Source: Centrapalus pauciflorus (taxonomy: Eukaryota > Streptophyta > Magnoliopsida > Asterales > Asteraceae). Taken from it: DNA of 64,000 nt. Shown piece after piece: positions 1-28,499 of the stretch. The stretch's first letter is position 1. The number at the start of each line of letters is the position of its first letter. The translations under genes and the position numbers were made by a program. The notes beneath the pieces are model-generated. The model did not search any database. It was given only the letters and a program-made list of their open reading frames with translations, and had not been told where the DNA came from. The DNA is taken from contig JAANYP010006978.1 of assembly GCA_020465985.1 (NCBI GenBank), positions 425,809-489,808 on the forward strand, in the 5' to 3' direction.

Positions 1-78
1 TCTCTACCAATCAAAAAGCATGCACTGATCCATATTTCATGCATGTATATGACATCTATCTGTCTTGAACTTGTGTAG

Positions 79-7236
<7,158 letters not shown>

Positions 7237-8857
7237 CAGCTGGCAGGCATATGACACAAGTGAAGTGGACTGCTGTGGAATGAGGTTGACAGTGTTGTCA
7301 TATTCGATATTTGTGAGCTGACCCATTCTTGGCAACTTAAAAAAAAAAGGATTTGAAGAAGAGGTTCAACTTGGCATTTGTTTAATGAATGAATCCAAAA
7401 GCCCAAAGAAAAGAAAAGAAAAGAAAAGAAAAGGAAATCTGGGGAGAGATAATGGGTTGGGTTGGTTTTGTTTGAAGTTGTAATTGGCATTTCCAGGTCA
7501 ACAATATGAGTATCGTTATCAAAGACACTATTGATTAAAGGTGGTGCACGTGTCTGTGGTTGACAATTCCTTTGTCTTCTCTGTTTTTTCTTGCCAACTT
7601 CAGGACGGCATCCCACTCATCACTTACGACTTCTTTTTAGCTTTCATTCATAACTTCCATCTTCCATCATTCCTTTTTATTTTCATACTTACTTACGTTT
7701 GGTTCACAGATTTTTTTTTAAGATTTGAATTTTGTCAAAAGCTTTGCATTTGTTAGGATTTTGTCAAAAAATATGCATTATCTTTTAAAAAAAATTTGTT
7801 AATCTGAAGAATTCGAGGTAACTGTGATTTAAAATCTTAGGAGGGAGTATGGATATTTAAATAACAAAGAAGAAATGGATATAAGAAATATTGAGATTTT
7901 AAATCTTTATTGAAATCTGCAAACCACAAAAGATTTTAAATGCAAATCCAAGTGAATGCCAACAAATCCACGAACCAAACGCCCCTGTGAAAAGTCTACA
8001 ACTTCATAAGATTAAAAACCTCCCAATGATCGGGATGGTTTGGGCAGATATCTCATTTGGAGGGTAATGATCTCTACATCAATTACATGACAGGACATAA
8101 CCATAAGTTTTAAACTATATTTGAACTATATGAAGGCATATAATATAAACATAAGACATATAAATGCAAGATATATTGGATTTATAGGTCTACATTTATT
8201 TAGGACAATATTCTGAAAATGTGTATCTAAAGAATTATGGATCATAGTTTGAATAATGCATATTTTGGATCCATAAATCAAGATTTGTACCATTAGCCCA
8301 AATTCATAACATGCTTTTTGCAAATCATTATTTCCTAGACGTACATTATTCTGTAATATTGCAAAAAATACTAGTTTCAGAATGAAGTTGTTGATGGAAA
8401 CTAACATTTTCAAACCTTTTGACATATTTTTTCCCTTTATTTAAACGAAAAAAGCAAATGAGTTTGAAGGGTCCAAAAGGTGGGAACAGTAGAGTACTGT
8501 ATACATAATTTCATATTTTCTCGCATACGTAAAATGAAAAACGACTAAAACCAAAAGATGGGGGGTGGAAACAGTAATATTACTGTATTAAGTAAGAGAT
8601 GTGGCCCAAAACCATTATCTGTCAATTCATATTTTGCCCAACACACTCCTTCCTTTGCCAATTGCCACCCCATCATCTGTTTATCACATTGGCATTAGCA
8701 TTAGCATTAGCATACATTACTACATACTATATATATATACTTGGCTCAACCTTTTCAGATGTGGTTGACAAATTTTAGACGATTATCATCATTTTTAATT
8801 ATCAATTACATAATTCCCTAGTTTAATAAACAAATTTTATTAATATTCAAACTCTTT
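7237..8857. other. Intergenic; includes a weak PIF/Harbinger-type MITE candidate (about 7690-7990)
   Basis: Downstream of the METTL25-like stop. Around 7695 the sequence reads ACGTTTGGTTCACAGATTT and around 7974 AACCAAACGCCCCTGTG, resembling the ends of the element at 57752-58064, with similar internal GGATTTTGTCAAA. Ends are worn and no target duplication was confirmed. A short (GAAAA)n run lies at 7403-7431. The rest is plain AT-rich sequence. Confidence 0.4.
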
Positions 8858-9127
8858 TAGGGGGTGTTTGGTATGGTGAAATTGAATGATTTTTATAAGT
8901 TTTTTCAATCGTTGTTAGTTACAATAAATAGAGGTTGACATTAAAATAAAGAAAAGACTATTAAATCTCGATTCCCTTTTCATTATTTTGATTCTCTTCA
9001 TGTTGAAAAGAAAATTGAAATTTATTTCTCTACACTCTCTTATTAGGAATAAATGTTATCATCACATGACAAAAATATATGTAAATCTTATATAATTTCA
9101 TTAAGACTGTACCAAACGTTCCTTAAA
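8858..9127. mobile_element. Candidate MITE with GTGTTTGG-type ends
   Basis: The left end AGGGGGTGTTTGGTATGGTG is roughly the inverse of the right end TGTACCAAACGTTCCTTA. The interior is AT-rich and non-coding. Such ends are common in PIF/Harbinger or hAT derived MITEs, but no clear target duplication was seen, so the class is open. Confidence 0.4.
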
Positions 9128-9270
9128 GGTCTATGGTTGAAGGAATTGTCGTTTATATTTATTTACAATAAAATTTACATTCTAATATTTCACAAGCTAT
9201 GTGTAGCTTACACTAAAGAGTGATGAGAGAGGATATATCAGGAATGTTTTTTAGTTTTTTAGAGAACACT

Positions 9271-9790
9271 ATTAGGAGTGGCAAAAAAATCTGAACCCGA
9301 TGGGATAAAAATGGGACGGGTTTTTTCCCAACCCGATTATTTTAAACGGTAATGGGATTTATGATACTCGTTCCGATACCCTGATTAAAAAATCAATTAA
9401 ATATCCGATTACTTTTATATGATAATAAACACTTTATTTATATCTTATAGATTATATATGTATCTTATTATTATATTTATATCATATTATAATAAATATT
9501 TATTTGTTCGTACACATGTATAATTGTTAGTCAAGTGTATATATGTTTTGTTTATGATCTTATTCATCTTTGTACCGGTTTATGTTTTGAATCACCATAA
9601 CTTTTACTCAGTTAGGTTTAACAATGATCTTGAAATAAAATTCCGTCGTTTAATTAAACGTTTGTCATAAATAGGTTCCTGGAATCCCAGCGGTTTTTCC
9701 CGCCTAACTGACGGGGATCCCCGTTAAGGCCCTATGGTTTTCTTAAGTGAGACGGGATGACAAATCTCCGTCCCGTGATCACTCCTAAAA
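9271..9790. mobile_element. Candidate hAT-like non-autonomous element (TAGGAGTGG ends)
   Basis: Left end TAGGAGTGGCAAAAAAATC and right end GTGATCACTCCTAA form short inverted ends. GC-rich subterminal stretches (GGGACGGG near 9312, GACGGGATGACAAATCTCC near 9750) mirror one another. The interior has no open frame of note. No 8-bp duplication could be confirmed. Confidence 0.4.
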
Positions 9791-9954
9791 ATAATGTAAG
9801 GATTGAAACTTAAATTTTCGTTTCATCGAATTTCATTTTGCATGTCAGATTGTTACCTATTTCGTAAAAGATACTCTAAAAAGTGAATATTTAATAGGCA
9901 ATTTTTTTATTCATATTTTGTGAAAAAGAAAAAAAATTTGAAACATGTATTAGA

Positions 9955-10315
9955 GTCAGGATAAAAAAAGTACATCTCGAAATTAAGTGTACCCGAAGGT
10001 ACCAATTTAATTTTTTTTCCATAACCATGTTTAAATTAATGTTATACGCATATATATGAATTTCACATACATTCACACTTTCTGTATCCTTAAAAATTAT
10101 GCAAATGTTCAATGCATATTTATGTGAATGGTCATTCAAGTGAATGATCATTCACAGAATTCACATGATCTTTTTTTACCATTCACAAAATTTACTTATG
10201 ATGTTTTTTTTTTTAAAAATGTCTTATAATGTTGTTTTATACATGTCTATTCAAAACATAAAAATACGTTGGGTACGTTGTAATCTCACAGGTATGCTGA
10301 TGAACTTGTATCTAG
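9955..10315 (-). mobile_element. Inverted-repeat element family C, copy 1 (degenerate, reverse orientation)
   Basis: ACATCTCGAAATTAAGTGTA followed by CCCGAAGGTACC at 9971-10001 is the reverse complement of the right end of the copy at 62108-62533. Internal pieces also match in reverse: ATGAATTTCACATACATTCA, GGTCATTCA and GTGAATGATCATTCAC, ending near GTTGGGTACGTTGTAATCTC. It is older than the 62-kb copy and has lost its (TA)n flanks. It lies about 450 bp upstream of the NAC gene start. Confidence 0.55.
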
Positions 10316-10641
10316 AGATGAGAAGATCGAGGAGGGGGAGTGATGAGACGTGTGGAACGTGAAATGAAGTTGGTGGCCAATTAATCCTGGCTTGGCTGGA
10401 TTATTATGCTTATATGTACGTCCTTACAAATACATATACTTCTTCCCAACGTAATTACCTCCTTCTCTTCTATTCTTTTTTCAATGCTTTTCTTTTCAGT
10501 CAACCATAACTTTTTTTTTTTATTAATTAATTAATCAATCTATATATCTAATCTAGTAATATCTATTATAATATAAATACTAATATTAATATTAATATAA
10601 ATAAAATATATAGTGTACAATAGGTGTTGATTTCATATTTA

Positions 10642-10653
10642 TATATATAAAAG
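10642..10653 (+). promoter_or_regulatory. Probable TATA box of the NAC gene
   Basis: TATATATAAAAG lies 119 bp upstream of the NAC start codon and is followed by a pyrimidine-rich leader typical of plant 5' untranslated regions. The surrounding AT-rich sequence makes TATA-like strings common, so this is a positional inference. Confidence 0.45.
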
Positions 10654-10771
10654 GAGGAGGTTTGTTATCTGCCGCCCTCACTAATTACACTTCCGAACCA
10701 TTTTTACTCGATCTCTCCCACACTTATCTTCGATTCACCAATAAATAAACACGTCCGTCCGTACGTCCGCC

Positions 10772-18273
<7,502 letters not shown>

Positions 18274-18334
18274 ATCCCGCCATTAAATCTTTTTATTTAC
18301 TTTATTAATTAATTTTCTACCTTGTACTTGTACT

Positions 18335-18452
<118 letters not shown>

Positions 18453-18882
18453 TTGTTTTCTAGCTAGCTCCCGGCCATCATCGTTAATTAAGTGGTTATT
18501 AATGTACATATATAGCTATATATATATTTGAAACTTGCTACAGCCTACATGCATGATTACGGTTCCCGCCCTCCTTGATCATCATTCATCGACAATTATA
18601 AACAACCAAATACTTGACACTCACACGTACCACCGATTTAATATGCTTTGATGTACTAAAGGAAATTAAATCAAATTTTTGGTTTTGGCTCTTCCAAATC
18701 ATTCCCGCAGGAGATCCGGACCCTTTTTTTTTTTTTTTCTGATCCTTCGATAAAAAGATTCATTCTCTTCATAAATTATAGGAAGTAGAACCAATAAAAC
18801 CAATAAAGATGTCGTTTTCCATTCATACCTGGAGTTGAATACCCCATTCAAGAATTGTTTTGGATCCAATCCATTCAAGAAT

Positions 18883-19310
18883 GGTTCGAATGATCAGTAC
18901 CACTAGTTTTGCGGAGTACCGGAGGTACCTCGCTTAAAATCATTTTTTTTGAAATTTTTTTTTCATAATCATGTTTAAATTAATAATACAAGACTACTTG
19001 CAAAAAATCACACATAAACACAAACTGAAACTATGTGAAACGTGTGTGTTCACATGAACGTTACTGTTGTGAACGTGTATTGACAATTAAGCATGTTCAC
19101 ATGAATTTTTTCACGTTCACATGACTTTTTAAGATGATAGTAAGTGTAAATGTATATAATTTTTTACGAATAGCCTTATATTATTTGTATCTAAATGAAT
19201 ATGAAAAAAAATTTCAAAAAAAAAACCTTTTTTCGGAACAAGTTCACATCTGAAACCCGTGTGTTCACAGGTACTCACTGTACTCTGCATTTTTTAGGTA
19301 CTCACACGAA

Positions 19311-19315
<5 letters not shown>
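18883..19315 (-). mobile_element. TA-anchored inverted-repeat element, family A, copy 2 (opposite orientation)
   Basis: GTACCACTAGTTTTGCGGAG and CCGGAGGTACCTCGC at the left and CCCGTGTGTTCACAGGTACT with GGTACTCACACGAACC at the right are the reverse complement of copy 1 at 12702-13138. The right end abuts a (TA)n tract; the left end has no TA tract. The two copies flank NAC exons 2 and 3 as an inverted pair. Confidence 0.7.

Positions 19316-19386
<71 letters not shown>
19316..19386. repeat. (TA)n microsatellite, right flank of family A copy 2
   Basis: Uninterrupted TA tract following GAACCATATATA of the element end. Confidence 0.95.
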
Positions 19387-19388
<2 letters not shown>

Positions 19389-19526
19389 TTTGTTTAAGTA
19401 CCTAAAAACAAAATGACTACCACTGCAATTTTAAAAATTAAAGGACTATTTTCATAATTTTAAATAAATCATGAGGACCATTTTTGTAATTTACTCTAAG
19501 AGTAATTATAATTAAAATCTTGTGTA

Positions 19527-20976
<1,450 letters not shown>

Positions 20977-21827
20977 AATAAGTTGTTTAAATTATTCAAA
21001 CTAAACAATAAATTAATGTTGAAAAATTGAATCTCGATAAATCATCAAACTACATGAACGTAAATTGTCTTTGTCTATAAGACTATAAATAAAATTCACT
21101 TTAAAAATAAGTTTTTTTCTTTATGCACCATACTCTAAATTTTTTATACATCATGCCTTATAATTTTAACATATAACTTAACTAAATTGTTGTTTATGAT
21201 TGGATGCATGGTTTTTTTTTATTATTGAAAATGATCTGGATTAATTAATCTAATAATTAATTCTTATAAAATATGGTGGACGAAGCACCACCCAAAAAAA
21301 ACTAAGTATCATTTTCATAGCAGGAAAGGCTACAACTCCCCTGTCGTGGTGGCTATTCTTTTATATATTTAAATAATATTAAGATTGCATATGTATTAAT
21401 TTAATGAAAATTATGTAACCTCCACAGTATTCCTCCTCGTGTGACCTCACTCGAGATTCGCGATTTCGTCGCCTCCATTAATAATATATATTTAATAAAA
21501 GTCTCTCTAAATTATCCTTTTGCTGTTATAAAAAAACAAAAATACTTATTTATGAAGGGTGCAGAAGAAAAGGTGATATTTACTAATCTAGCCATAATTT
21601 TCATGATAAAATTTGTGTGATCTACTACATAATCGACATTTCGTGTCTAGTATATTTTATATGATTTTATTATTATGTTTTTGTTGGATACAAAAATATA
21701 AAAATATTGGTAAAAATAACTCTTTTTTTTTTGTACTTCCAACTATACCTCATCAGATAATCGGTATTTTATGATTATCCCTATTTTTTCTATATGTATA
21801 TAATTAATTTGTAAAATATTTTTATAA

Positions 21828-22067
21828 CTAGTTATTTGCCCATGTAATACATGGAATATATTTATAAAATATTATTTTTTTTAAAAAAATATATATAATT
21901 AAATCAGTATATTATATAAATTTTTAATAATTAGATGCTAATATTAAAATTCAATAAATAAACTATCTAGACGATATAAACTATAAAATTAAAATACATA
22001 ATATACAGATAAATAAAAATTTTACTGACTGGAATAGAATGTTAATCTATAGATTTTTAATATATAC

Positions 22068-22140
<73 letters not shown>

Positions 22141-22334
22141 TTTATTAAATGTTTTAATTAATATGAAAATAAAATATCATAAATAGTTTATAAAAAACAA
22201 TTAGAGTTATTAACTTTTCTTAGAATAGAAATTATGGTAATAAAATAGGCGGGAAAATGAAATTGAGATGTCACACGAGAATGACATGTTACAAAATTTA
22301 TTTTGTTTTATTAATAGATATAGAATATAGATGA
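21828..22334 (-). mobile_element. Non-autonomous Helitron-like element with 3' hairpin
   Basis: On the minus strand the 3' end is the hairpin CCATGTATTACATGG followed by GCAAATAACTAG and T; the hairpin is a 7-bp stem with a single-base loop (21840-21854). The 5' end is near TCATCTATATTCTATA at 22334. The structure (TC start, hairpin shortly before CTAG/T end) is the Helitron signature and resembles 14208-14480. It contains a (TA)n tract at 22073-22137. No Rep/helicase is encoded. Confidence 0.55.
22073..22137. repeat. (TA)n microsatellite inside the Helitron-like element
   Basis: A 65-bp TA tract. Confidence 0.95.
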
Positions 22335-25300
22335 TTGGAGAGAGAAAACAAAGAGATTAGTTTTAGAATCAAATCTCAATTCTGTTCTTTAATTCCTTTT
22401 TTTCCACGTTTTCTTTAAAAATGTGAATTATCAAGTAAAAAACCAATAAAATAATTGATTATAAATTTACCAATTAAACAACGCCAAAATATTATATCTA
22501 AAACTAAAAGATATTTTCAAAGATTTGTTTTGAATCGATATGACCTAATATATATACGTAAAAAAATAATTTTGATTATATTTATATGGAACAATCTTGT
22601 TAACTTGGCCTATAGTAATTATTGTATTATATATAAAAATCGTTTCTCTTTGCTCCAAATGTAGTGCAATAATAAAGTTACGTATGTACTTACGTATATG
22701 TAAATTGTAATGACTAATGATTAATGACTAATGATGAAGGGAATAAAATTGAAAATGGACGTCTGAAAACAATTGTCAACGAAATACAAGATATTTAGTA
22801 TTCGACAAGCACACGAATGTGTGTCTCGATGGGAAGTCTAACCTACTAACAAGGACGTGATTAATTGTTAATTGCATAGTGAAAATAATTAATTAAGAAT
22901 TTTTTAAGACCGTACAAAATATTGATATGATAAATATAATGGGGTTAGGTTTAATTTATATGCCCAAAAAGTCTAATGAGAATCTCACTCCTTTGAAAGC
23001 AACTTACGACCAAACTTAATTTGCAGTCTACCAACTTTAATTGTTGTTGAATTTTCATTGGAAACCTTTACCAAATTTTTAATTAATACTAATGATTTTA
23101 TTTAATCAATCTTAATAATGATTAGTTAGTTACAGGGGTTCGGTTTATGTTAGTTGTGTATGAACTTTACGAAACATTTGTTATATATATCTAAACAAGC
23201 TGATGCATAAAAAAAAACATAAACAATAAAAGGAGGTATCGAAGAATAACAAGAAAGTATTAATTATAAACAACTAGCTAGCTAGATAGTACAATAAAAA
23301 CCTTTGAAGATGTATTACATTCCAATCCATAAACACTAAACAGTAATTAATTGATTGGGTGTTTTTTTTTTTTTTTAAATGAGGAATTGGAAATTTGATT
23401 TAAATCTTTTAACTTTTAATATTTAATTGATACCCTGAGTAATTTGAATTTCCATGGGTTCTTCACAAAAACTAGATTGTGCTTCAAATATATATCTATA
23501 TGATATGTATTATTTATATATAAAGCATTTGAACCATCTTTAAAAGATTAAATATAAACTAAATATTGTCAATCATTTTATTATGTCTAAATGTCTTTCT
23601 ATTATATTATATTATAATATAAGTCGAATCGATAAACTTAAACGGTTTGTTTGGTTCTCAAAATGAAAATTAAAAGAAGTGGAACTTAAGTTCTAATAAT
23701 TGAAGTGTTTGGTGGAGTGAGATAGGACATGGTGTTTGACGTAAGGTTGGCAATTTGAGTCCATTCAAGCAAACGGGTTGACGACCAAAACTCATAAATT
23801 TTACATAATTTTGAAAATTTTTTTAAAGAACAATTTTTTAAATACATCGTTTTATAGATTTTCTTTTTTAAAAAAAAATTTTATGTTCTATCTTAGTTTT
23901 TTACAATAGATCCATTTAACTCTTCGGTCCGTTTGGCCCGTTGGGTCAAGATTGTCACCCCTAGTTTAACGTATGATAGTAGTGTTTGTGAAATGTTAGA
24001 ATATAAATTTGCAACCGGTGAAAATGACAAATTCATTTAACCGTAGATTTTGATGGAATCAAATTAAAGTTTAGTTGGAATCTGATATAAAGGTCCGAAA
24101 ACACGAAAAATGATTGAAAATAAATATTAAATTCATTTTTCATTATACAAGCCAAATGAAATATGATTAATGTATTATCATGTAGATAACGAAGATATAT
24201 ATGATTGATGATATTGAATACATAGGACATTGATGGAACGACTTGTTATCTTTATATGATACCGAACTGTCACTTTTAAAATTAAAAGGAATTGAATGAA
24301 CTTAATCAATCACTCATCACATTTGAATGTGTCATTCTTTTCGTATCTCATTCCTCTGTAGGCCTTTTTAATCGATTTCCAATTTGGGCCTATTTAAACT
24401 GAAATGTGGGCCTATTTTTAGGCAGACTTCAATCGTAGTCTCACTGTCACAGAGCCTCGTGAAAATATGATGGTGGTTTGAGATATTTTTAGTTAAAGTT
24501 GTCGATTTAGTGACACCACTGTAATTGATTCGGCTTAATTATATCTCTAAGCAAAACCATTAGGTAGTGTAATGGGCCGAAACAAAATTGAATCGGACCT
24601 AATCAAAATTGAAAAGAAGCTCACATGTTATTGGTTCTAGTTTGTTTCGGTACATTTTTTAAAAGGTTTTTTGGTTTCATATTCTTATGTTTATAATTCG
24701 ACATGCTCTCTTCTTTAACAATAAAACAATTTTATTACTGCAGTTTATCAATTATCATATTCCACAAACCCTTAGAGATCCTAAGTTTGACTTCAACTTC
24801 TTGGGATTACCTGTCTATAAAAAAAAACTATCATATTCCACGTTCATCATAGACTGCCCTTTCTTTGGACTCAAGCTTGGATAATTTGTTTAATCGACTT
24901 GTGAATGTTTCTGTTTCGCTTTGCTGATTTGATTTAAGGTTATGAGTTGGATTAGTTACTTATATATTTAAACGATTACATGATCAAGAAGAATTCAAGT
25001 AAGCTAATATGTTCCTTCGGCACCTGTACTCCATTTCCATCCAACTCAAAATTTTAATCACCCAATAATGTAGGCTTCCTTGCTTTGCTTTATCAATTTC
25101 CCTTTTCATTTGATCCTCATTCCTTTCTGTTTGTTTATTTTCTGTTAATAACATAAGAAACACTCTTCTTCCGGACTCAATTATCTTTCCAATTTTTCTC
25201 ATCTAACTTACATGTACACTGGTGTTCATGCATTCCATCATGATAGAAGATCTGGCTTGACTCGCCATATACAATGCTACAATTCACTTGATCAAGCTCA

Positions 25301-25593
25301 TGATTTTTTTTCCTAATGTTAAACATGCCAAAAAAAGGTCTGAATTGGAAAAACCCTTCTTCTGAAACTTGATAGAACACATAAGTTTATGAAATTTGAG
25401 AGTTTGAGTTTTTTTTGCTTTTCAAGACCACGTAATAGGCTTGAAGTCTAAAGTTAACATGATAGTAAAACGGTCGTGAAACCATTGGTCCATTCTAACA
25501 GGTAAGTTACAGTTTAGATATCAATATACAACAACTAATACACAAGATTTAACACGGGGTGTGCCAAGTTCAACACTATAAAGAGGTTGATGA

Positions 25594-26929
25594 TTGCTCA
25601 GGAAGAAATGCAAGATAGTAACTGGAACTGATGACTTGCTTAAGCTTACAATTATGCACTGGTTGCATGCACCTCCTCAAGGTGGCCATTCAGGGAGACA
25701 TAAAACTTTGAAGAAAGATGAAACTTTGAAGAAAGTGATGGTGTTGTTTTGTTGGAAATGTATGACTAAAAGATGTAAGCAAATTCGTAAGACATTGTGT
25801 GGTTTGCCAAGCAAGAAAGCATGAAAATGTGGTTTCACTGGGTTTCCTACAGACTTTGCCAATTCCTTAGGAAGTTTGGATTGATATTTCTTTAGATTTC
25901 ATAACTGGGTTACCTATATCACAAGGAAAATATGTGATTATGGTGGTTGTTTGAGAAAATATCCTCACTCTACTATACTTTCTCATCCCTATTCTGCAGT
26001 GAAACTTGATCAAGCTTATTCGGATTCGGTGTTTAAACTACATGTTGGTCTAGACTCCAGATCCATAGTGACAGGGATCAAGTGTCTACAAGCAACTTTT
26101 GGCAAGCATTATTCATAATTTAGGGGAAAGGGTTATCATATCTTATCTCTCTCAAACAGATGGTCAAACTGAGGTTGTAAACAAATGCCTTGAAACTTTT
26201 TTGAGATGTATGTGCAGTGAATCCCTGAGATGTTGAGTTTATGGATTCCCTGGCAGAGTGGCAGTATAACACTAACTTTCATTAGTCAATTCAGGCAACT
26301 CCAAATGAGATTGTTTCAATAAATGTCATCCACTTGTGAAGCTAAACTATAGGTAGTGCATAGGTCCTTACAGAAGACAGAAACTATGATAAAGACTCCA
26401 ACTATTCCATATGAGGAGAGCTCAAGATTGAATGAAAGCTCAAGCTAATCGTCATAGAATTGACAGAAGTTTTGCAGCTGGAAATTGGGTATGGTTAAAG
26501 TTCCAGCCATACACACAGATTACGTTGAAGGCTGCCAATAACGAAAAGCTAGCCTCAAAGCATTTTAAGAGCTTAAATTGCCAGAGAATGCTCAATTACA
26601 TCCAATGTTTCATGCCCCCCAAATTAAAGCATTCAGGGTGTTAAGTTGTTGGCCACATTCCCCATTGGCTTCATAATAAACCTGATAACTTTATCATCAG
26701 TCCAGCTGTCATTTTGGATAGAATAGTAGTAAAATACAAGAACAGTGCTCAAGTGCTATATTTAGTCCAGTAAGGGTACTTGGAATTTGAAGCCACTTAG
26801 GAATTGGCTGAAAATTTTGAGGCTCAATTTCCTGAATTTGTTGTTCAATCTTGATGCTGAAGCTGAAGATGTATGTGTTGAAACGGTAAGATGTTAGCTG
26901 CTCAAGTGAAAATTTGAAGGGGGAAGGAA
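25594..26929 (+). pseudogene. Degraded Ty3/gypsy chromovirus-type pol remnant (integrase region)
   Basis: The first frame shows the integrase zinc-binding region (PPQGGHSGRHKTLKK, CWKCMTK). After a frameshift come CVVCQARKHENV and the core (DISLDFITGLP), then SQTDGQTEVVNKCLETFLRC near 26150-26205, all broken by stops. At 26740-26830 the series GYLEFEAT, ELAENFEAQFPEF resembles the C-terminal chromodomain-type tail of chromoviruses. A polypurine tract GAAGGGGGAAGGAA (26916-26929) sits immediately before the LTR. Gag, protease and RT are absent, so this is a 5'-truncated, inactive copy. Confidence 0.8.
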
Positions 26930-27114
26930 TGTAACAGATAGTTACCAATCTGTTAGTTGGCAGAAATGTAAATACTTGGGGATATAAATAATCTCTCAAG
27001 ACTGTAATCAAAGATATAATAGCAATACGATCAGTCATTTGTTCTTTAAAACTCTTCTTACTTCTCTCTTCACGTGTTCTTTGATTCTTTTCTTCTCGAA
27101 TTGTGACTGTTACA
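26930..27114 (+). mobile_element. 3' LTR of the gypsy remnant (185 bp)
   Basis: Begins TGTAACAGATAG directly after the polypurine tract and ends TGTTACA, giving the usual TG...CA ends with inverted TGTAACA/TGTTACA. It contains a possible TATA (GATATAAATAA near 26979). A matching 5' LTR was not found, so target duplication cannot be tested. The LTR is short for gypsy elements. Confidence 0.65.
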
Positions 27115-27439
27115 TATCAGAAGCATGGTCTTTCTTAGGTATATATCGATTATGAATCTAGGCTATAGTTTACACGATTCTTGTGGTATTAAACTTTTGA
27201 TAAGCTAGTGTTTTATAAGGTATGTTTATGTTATTTTATATATAAACCAATAAGTTAGGGGACTTGTTAGGAGACAGACAAAGGTATTTATAACAAAAGC
27301 ACATTATGTACTTGCATGAGAATTCAAGCAAATCAAAGTACAAAGTTGATATTTGTATTGTACATGATGAGATGATGATTATAATAATTAATATGACAAG
27401 TAGCTAGCGCATGAGATAGATGATGAATTACAATTACTA

Positions 27440-28093
27440 CTACTGTGCCAAAGCACTTGTGCTGTAAACCAAAAGAGCACCTCCTCCTAGAATTCCAGCC
27501 AATGTTACTGCCCATATCAATAAACCAGTTGTCCCTGCATAATTATTTAATAAAAATACAATTAACAAATTACTGATTAATAGCAGCCTGTATGCATCTG
27601 CTGATTAATAAGCAAATTCTAATTAATCATTAATCAAAACAAAAAAAAAAAAAAAAAAAAAAAACTCACCACCAACATAGACATCACCACTTGGAGACCA
27701 CTCATCTTCATTGTAGATCGGACTGTAAAATCAAACATGCCATTCATCTCAATCAGATCTTGAGTCTTGACCAGACCTCCCTCTATGCAACAGATATATA
27801 TATCATAAAAAATAATAATACTAAAATAAGATTATACCTGTATCCATCAACATTAGCACCATACTTGTCAACATACTGGTAAACACCCTTTCCCTGTAAC
27901 CATTTAAATAAAGACTTGATTTTTATTTGGATTTGGATTCATAAAAAGAGGAACTGAAATGAAATGATACAGACCTTTGGCTTCCTTCCAGAGGCGTCTA
28001 GACCATCCCTCAATGCCATGCCACCATTAACTCCTATAAAAAAAAAATTAAAAGGCTTGTTTTTATGATTATTTTCAGGGTTTTGTGAGAAAG

Positions 28094-28190
<97 letters not shown>

Positions 28191-28363
28191 TAGTTACCGT
28201 AAGGTTTGTCAGTTTTGATCTTCTTGACACCACTGGCAACGACCTTGAAAGAAGAAGGGTTTCTGGCAAGGGAAGGGAGACCCTTCACTGCTGATGTCTT
28301 GACTACAAAAGGAGATGGCTTTAGGCTCAATGAAGATGACATCACTGTAGTCGCTGCTGCCAT
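27440..28363 (-). CDS. psbR: PsbR, photosystem II 10-kDa protein, chloroplast precursor (5 exons)
   Basis: Exons on the minus strand: 28363-28198, 28033-27975, 27893-27838, 27722-27670, 27534-27440. All borders are GT/AG and phases agree, giving 142 residues. Residues 1 to about 41 form a Ser/Lys-rich chloroplast transit peptide ([24 protein letters not shown]). The mature part shows [44 protein letters not shown] and [13 protein letters not shown]-terminal membrane segment ([20 protein letters not shown]) ends in STSALAQ. Length and motifs agree with PsbR, a nuclear-encoded subunit near the oxygen-evolving complex that helps PsbP bind. Most of intron 1 is a CT tract on the coding strand. The gene appears intact. 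Confidence 0.95.
28098..28188. repeat. (GA)n microsatellite in psbR intron 1
   Basis: About 90 bp of GA on the plus strand, that is CT in the psbR transcript. It begins 9 bp inside the 5' splice site and takes up over half of the 164-bp intron. Confidence 0.95.
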
Positions 28364-28449
28364 TACTTCTTCTTCTTCTTCTTCACCTCTCTCTGATTGA
28401 TCTGATTTGATTACAAATACAAATGACGGATGGTGGATGCCTTTTGAGA

Positions 28450-28499
28450 TGATATATTATCCTCCAAACAACTTATGATTTCCATTCTCACACGTGGCA
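28450..28499 (-). promoter_or_regulatory. psbR promoter elements: G-box and TATA-like box
   Basis: The G-box ACACGTGGCA is at 28490-28499. On the minus strand a TATA-like ATAATATATC with an adjacent I-box-like GGATAA lies at about 28451-28462, some 90 bp upstream of the psbR start codon. G-box and I-box pairs are typical of light-regulated photosynthesis genes. Function is inferred from position and motif. Confidence 0.5.

Larger units (their letters stand above)
20977..25590. other. Gene-free AT-rich intergenic region
   Basis: No gene was recognised over 4.6 kb. It contains the Helitron-like element at 21828-22334. Around 23640-23960 there is a worn repeat-like stretch (AAACGGTTTGTTTGG, GGTTGGCAATTTGAGTCC). 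Open frames are short and without family motifs. Confidence 0.5.
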
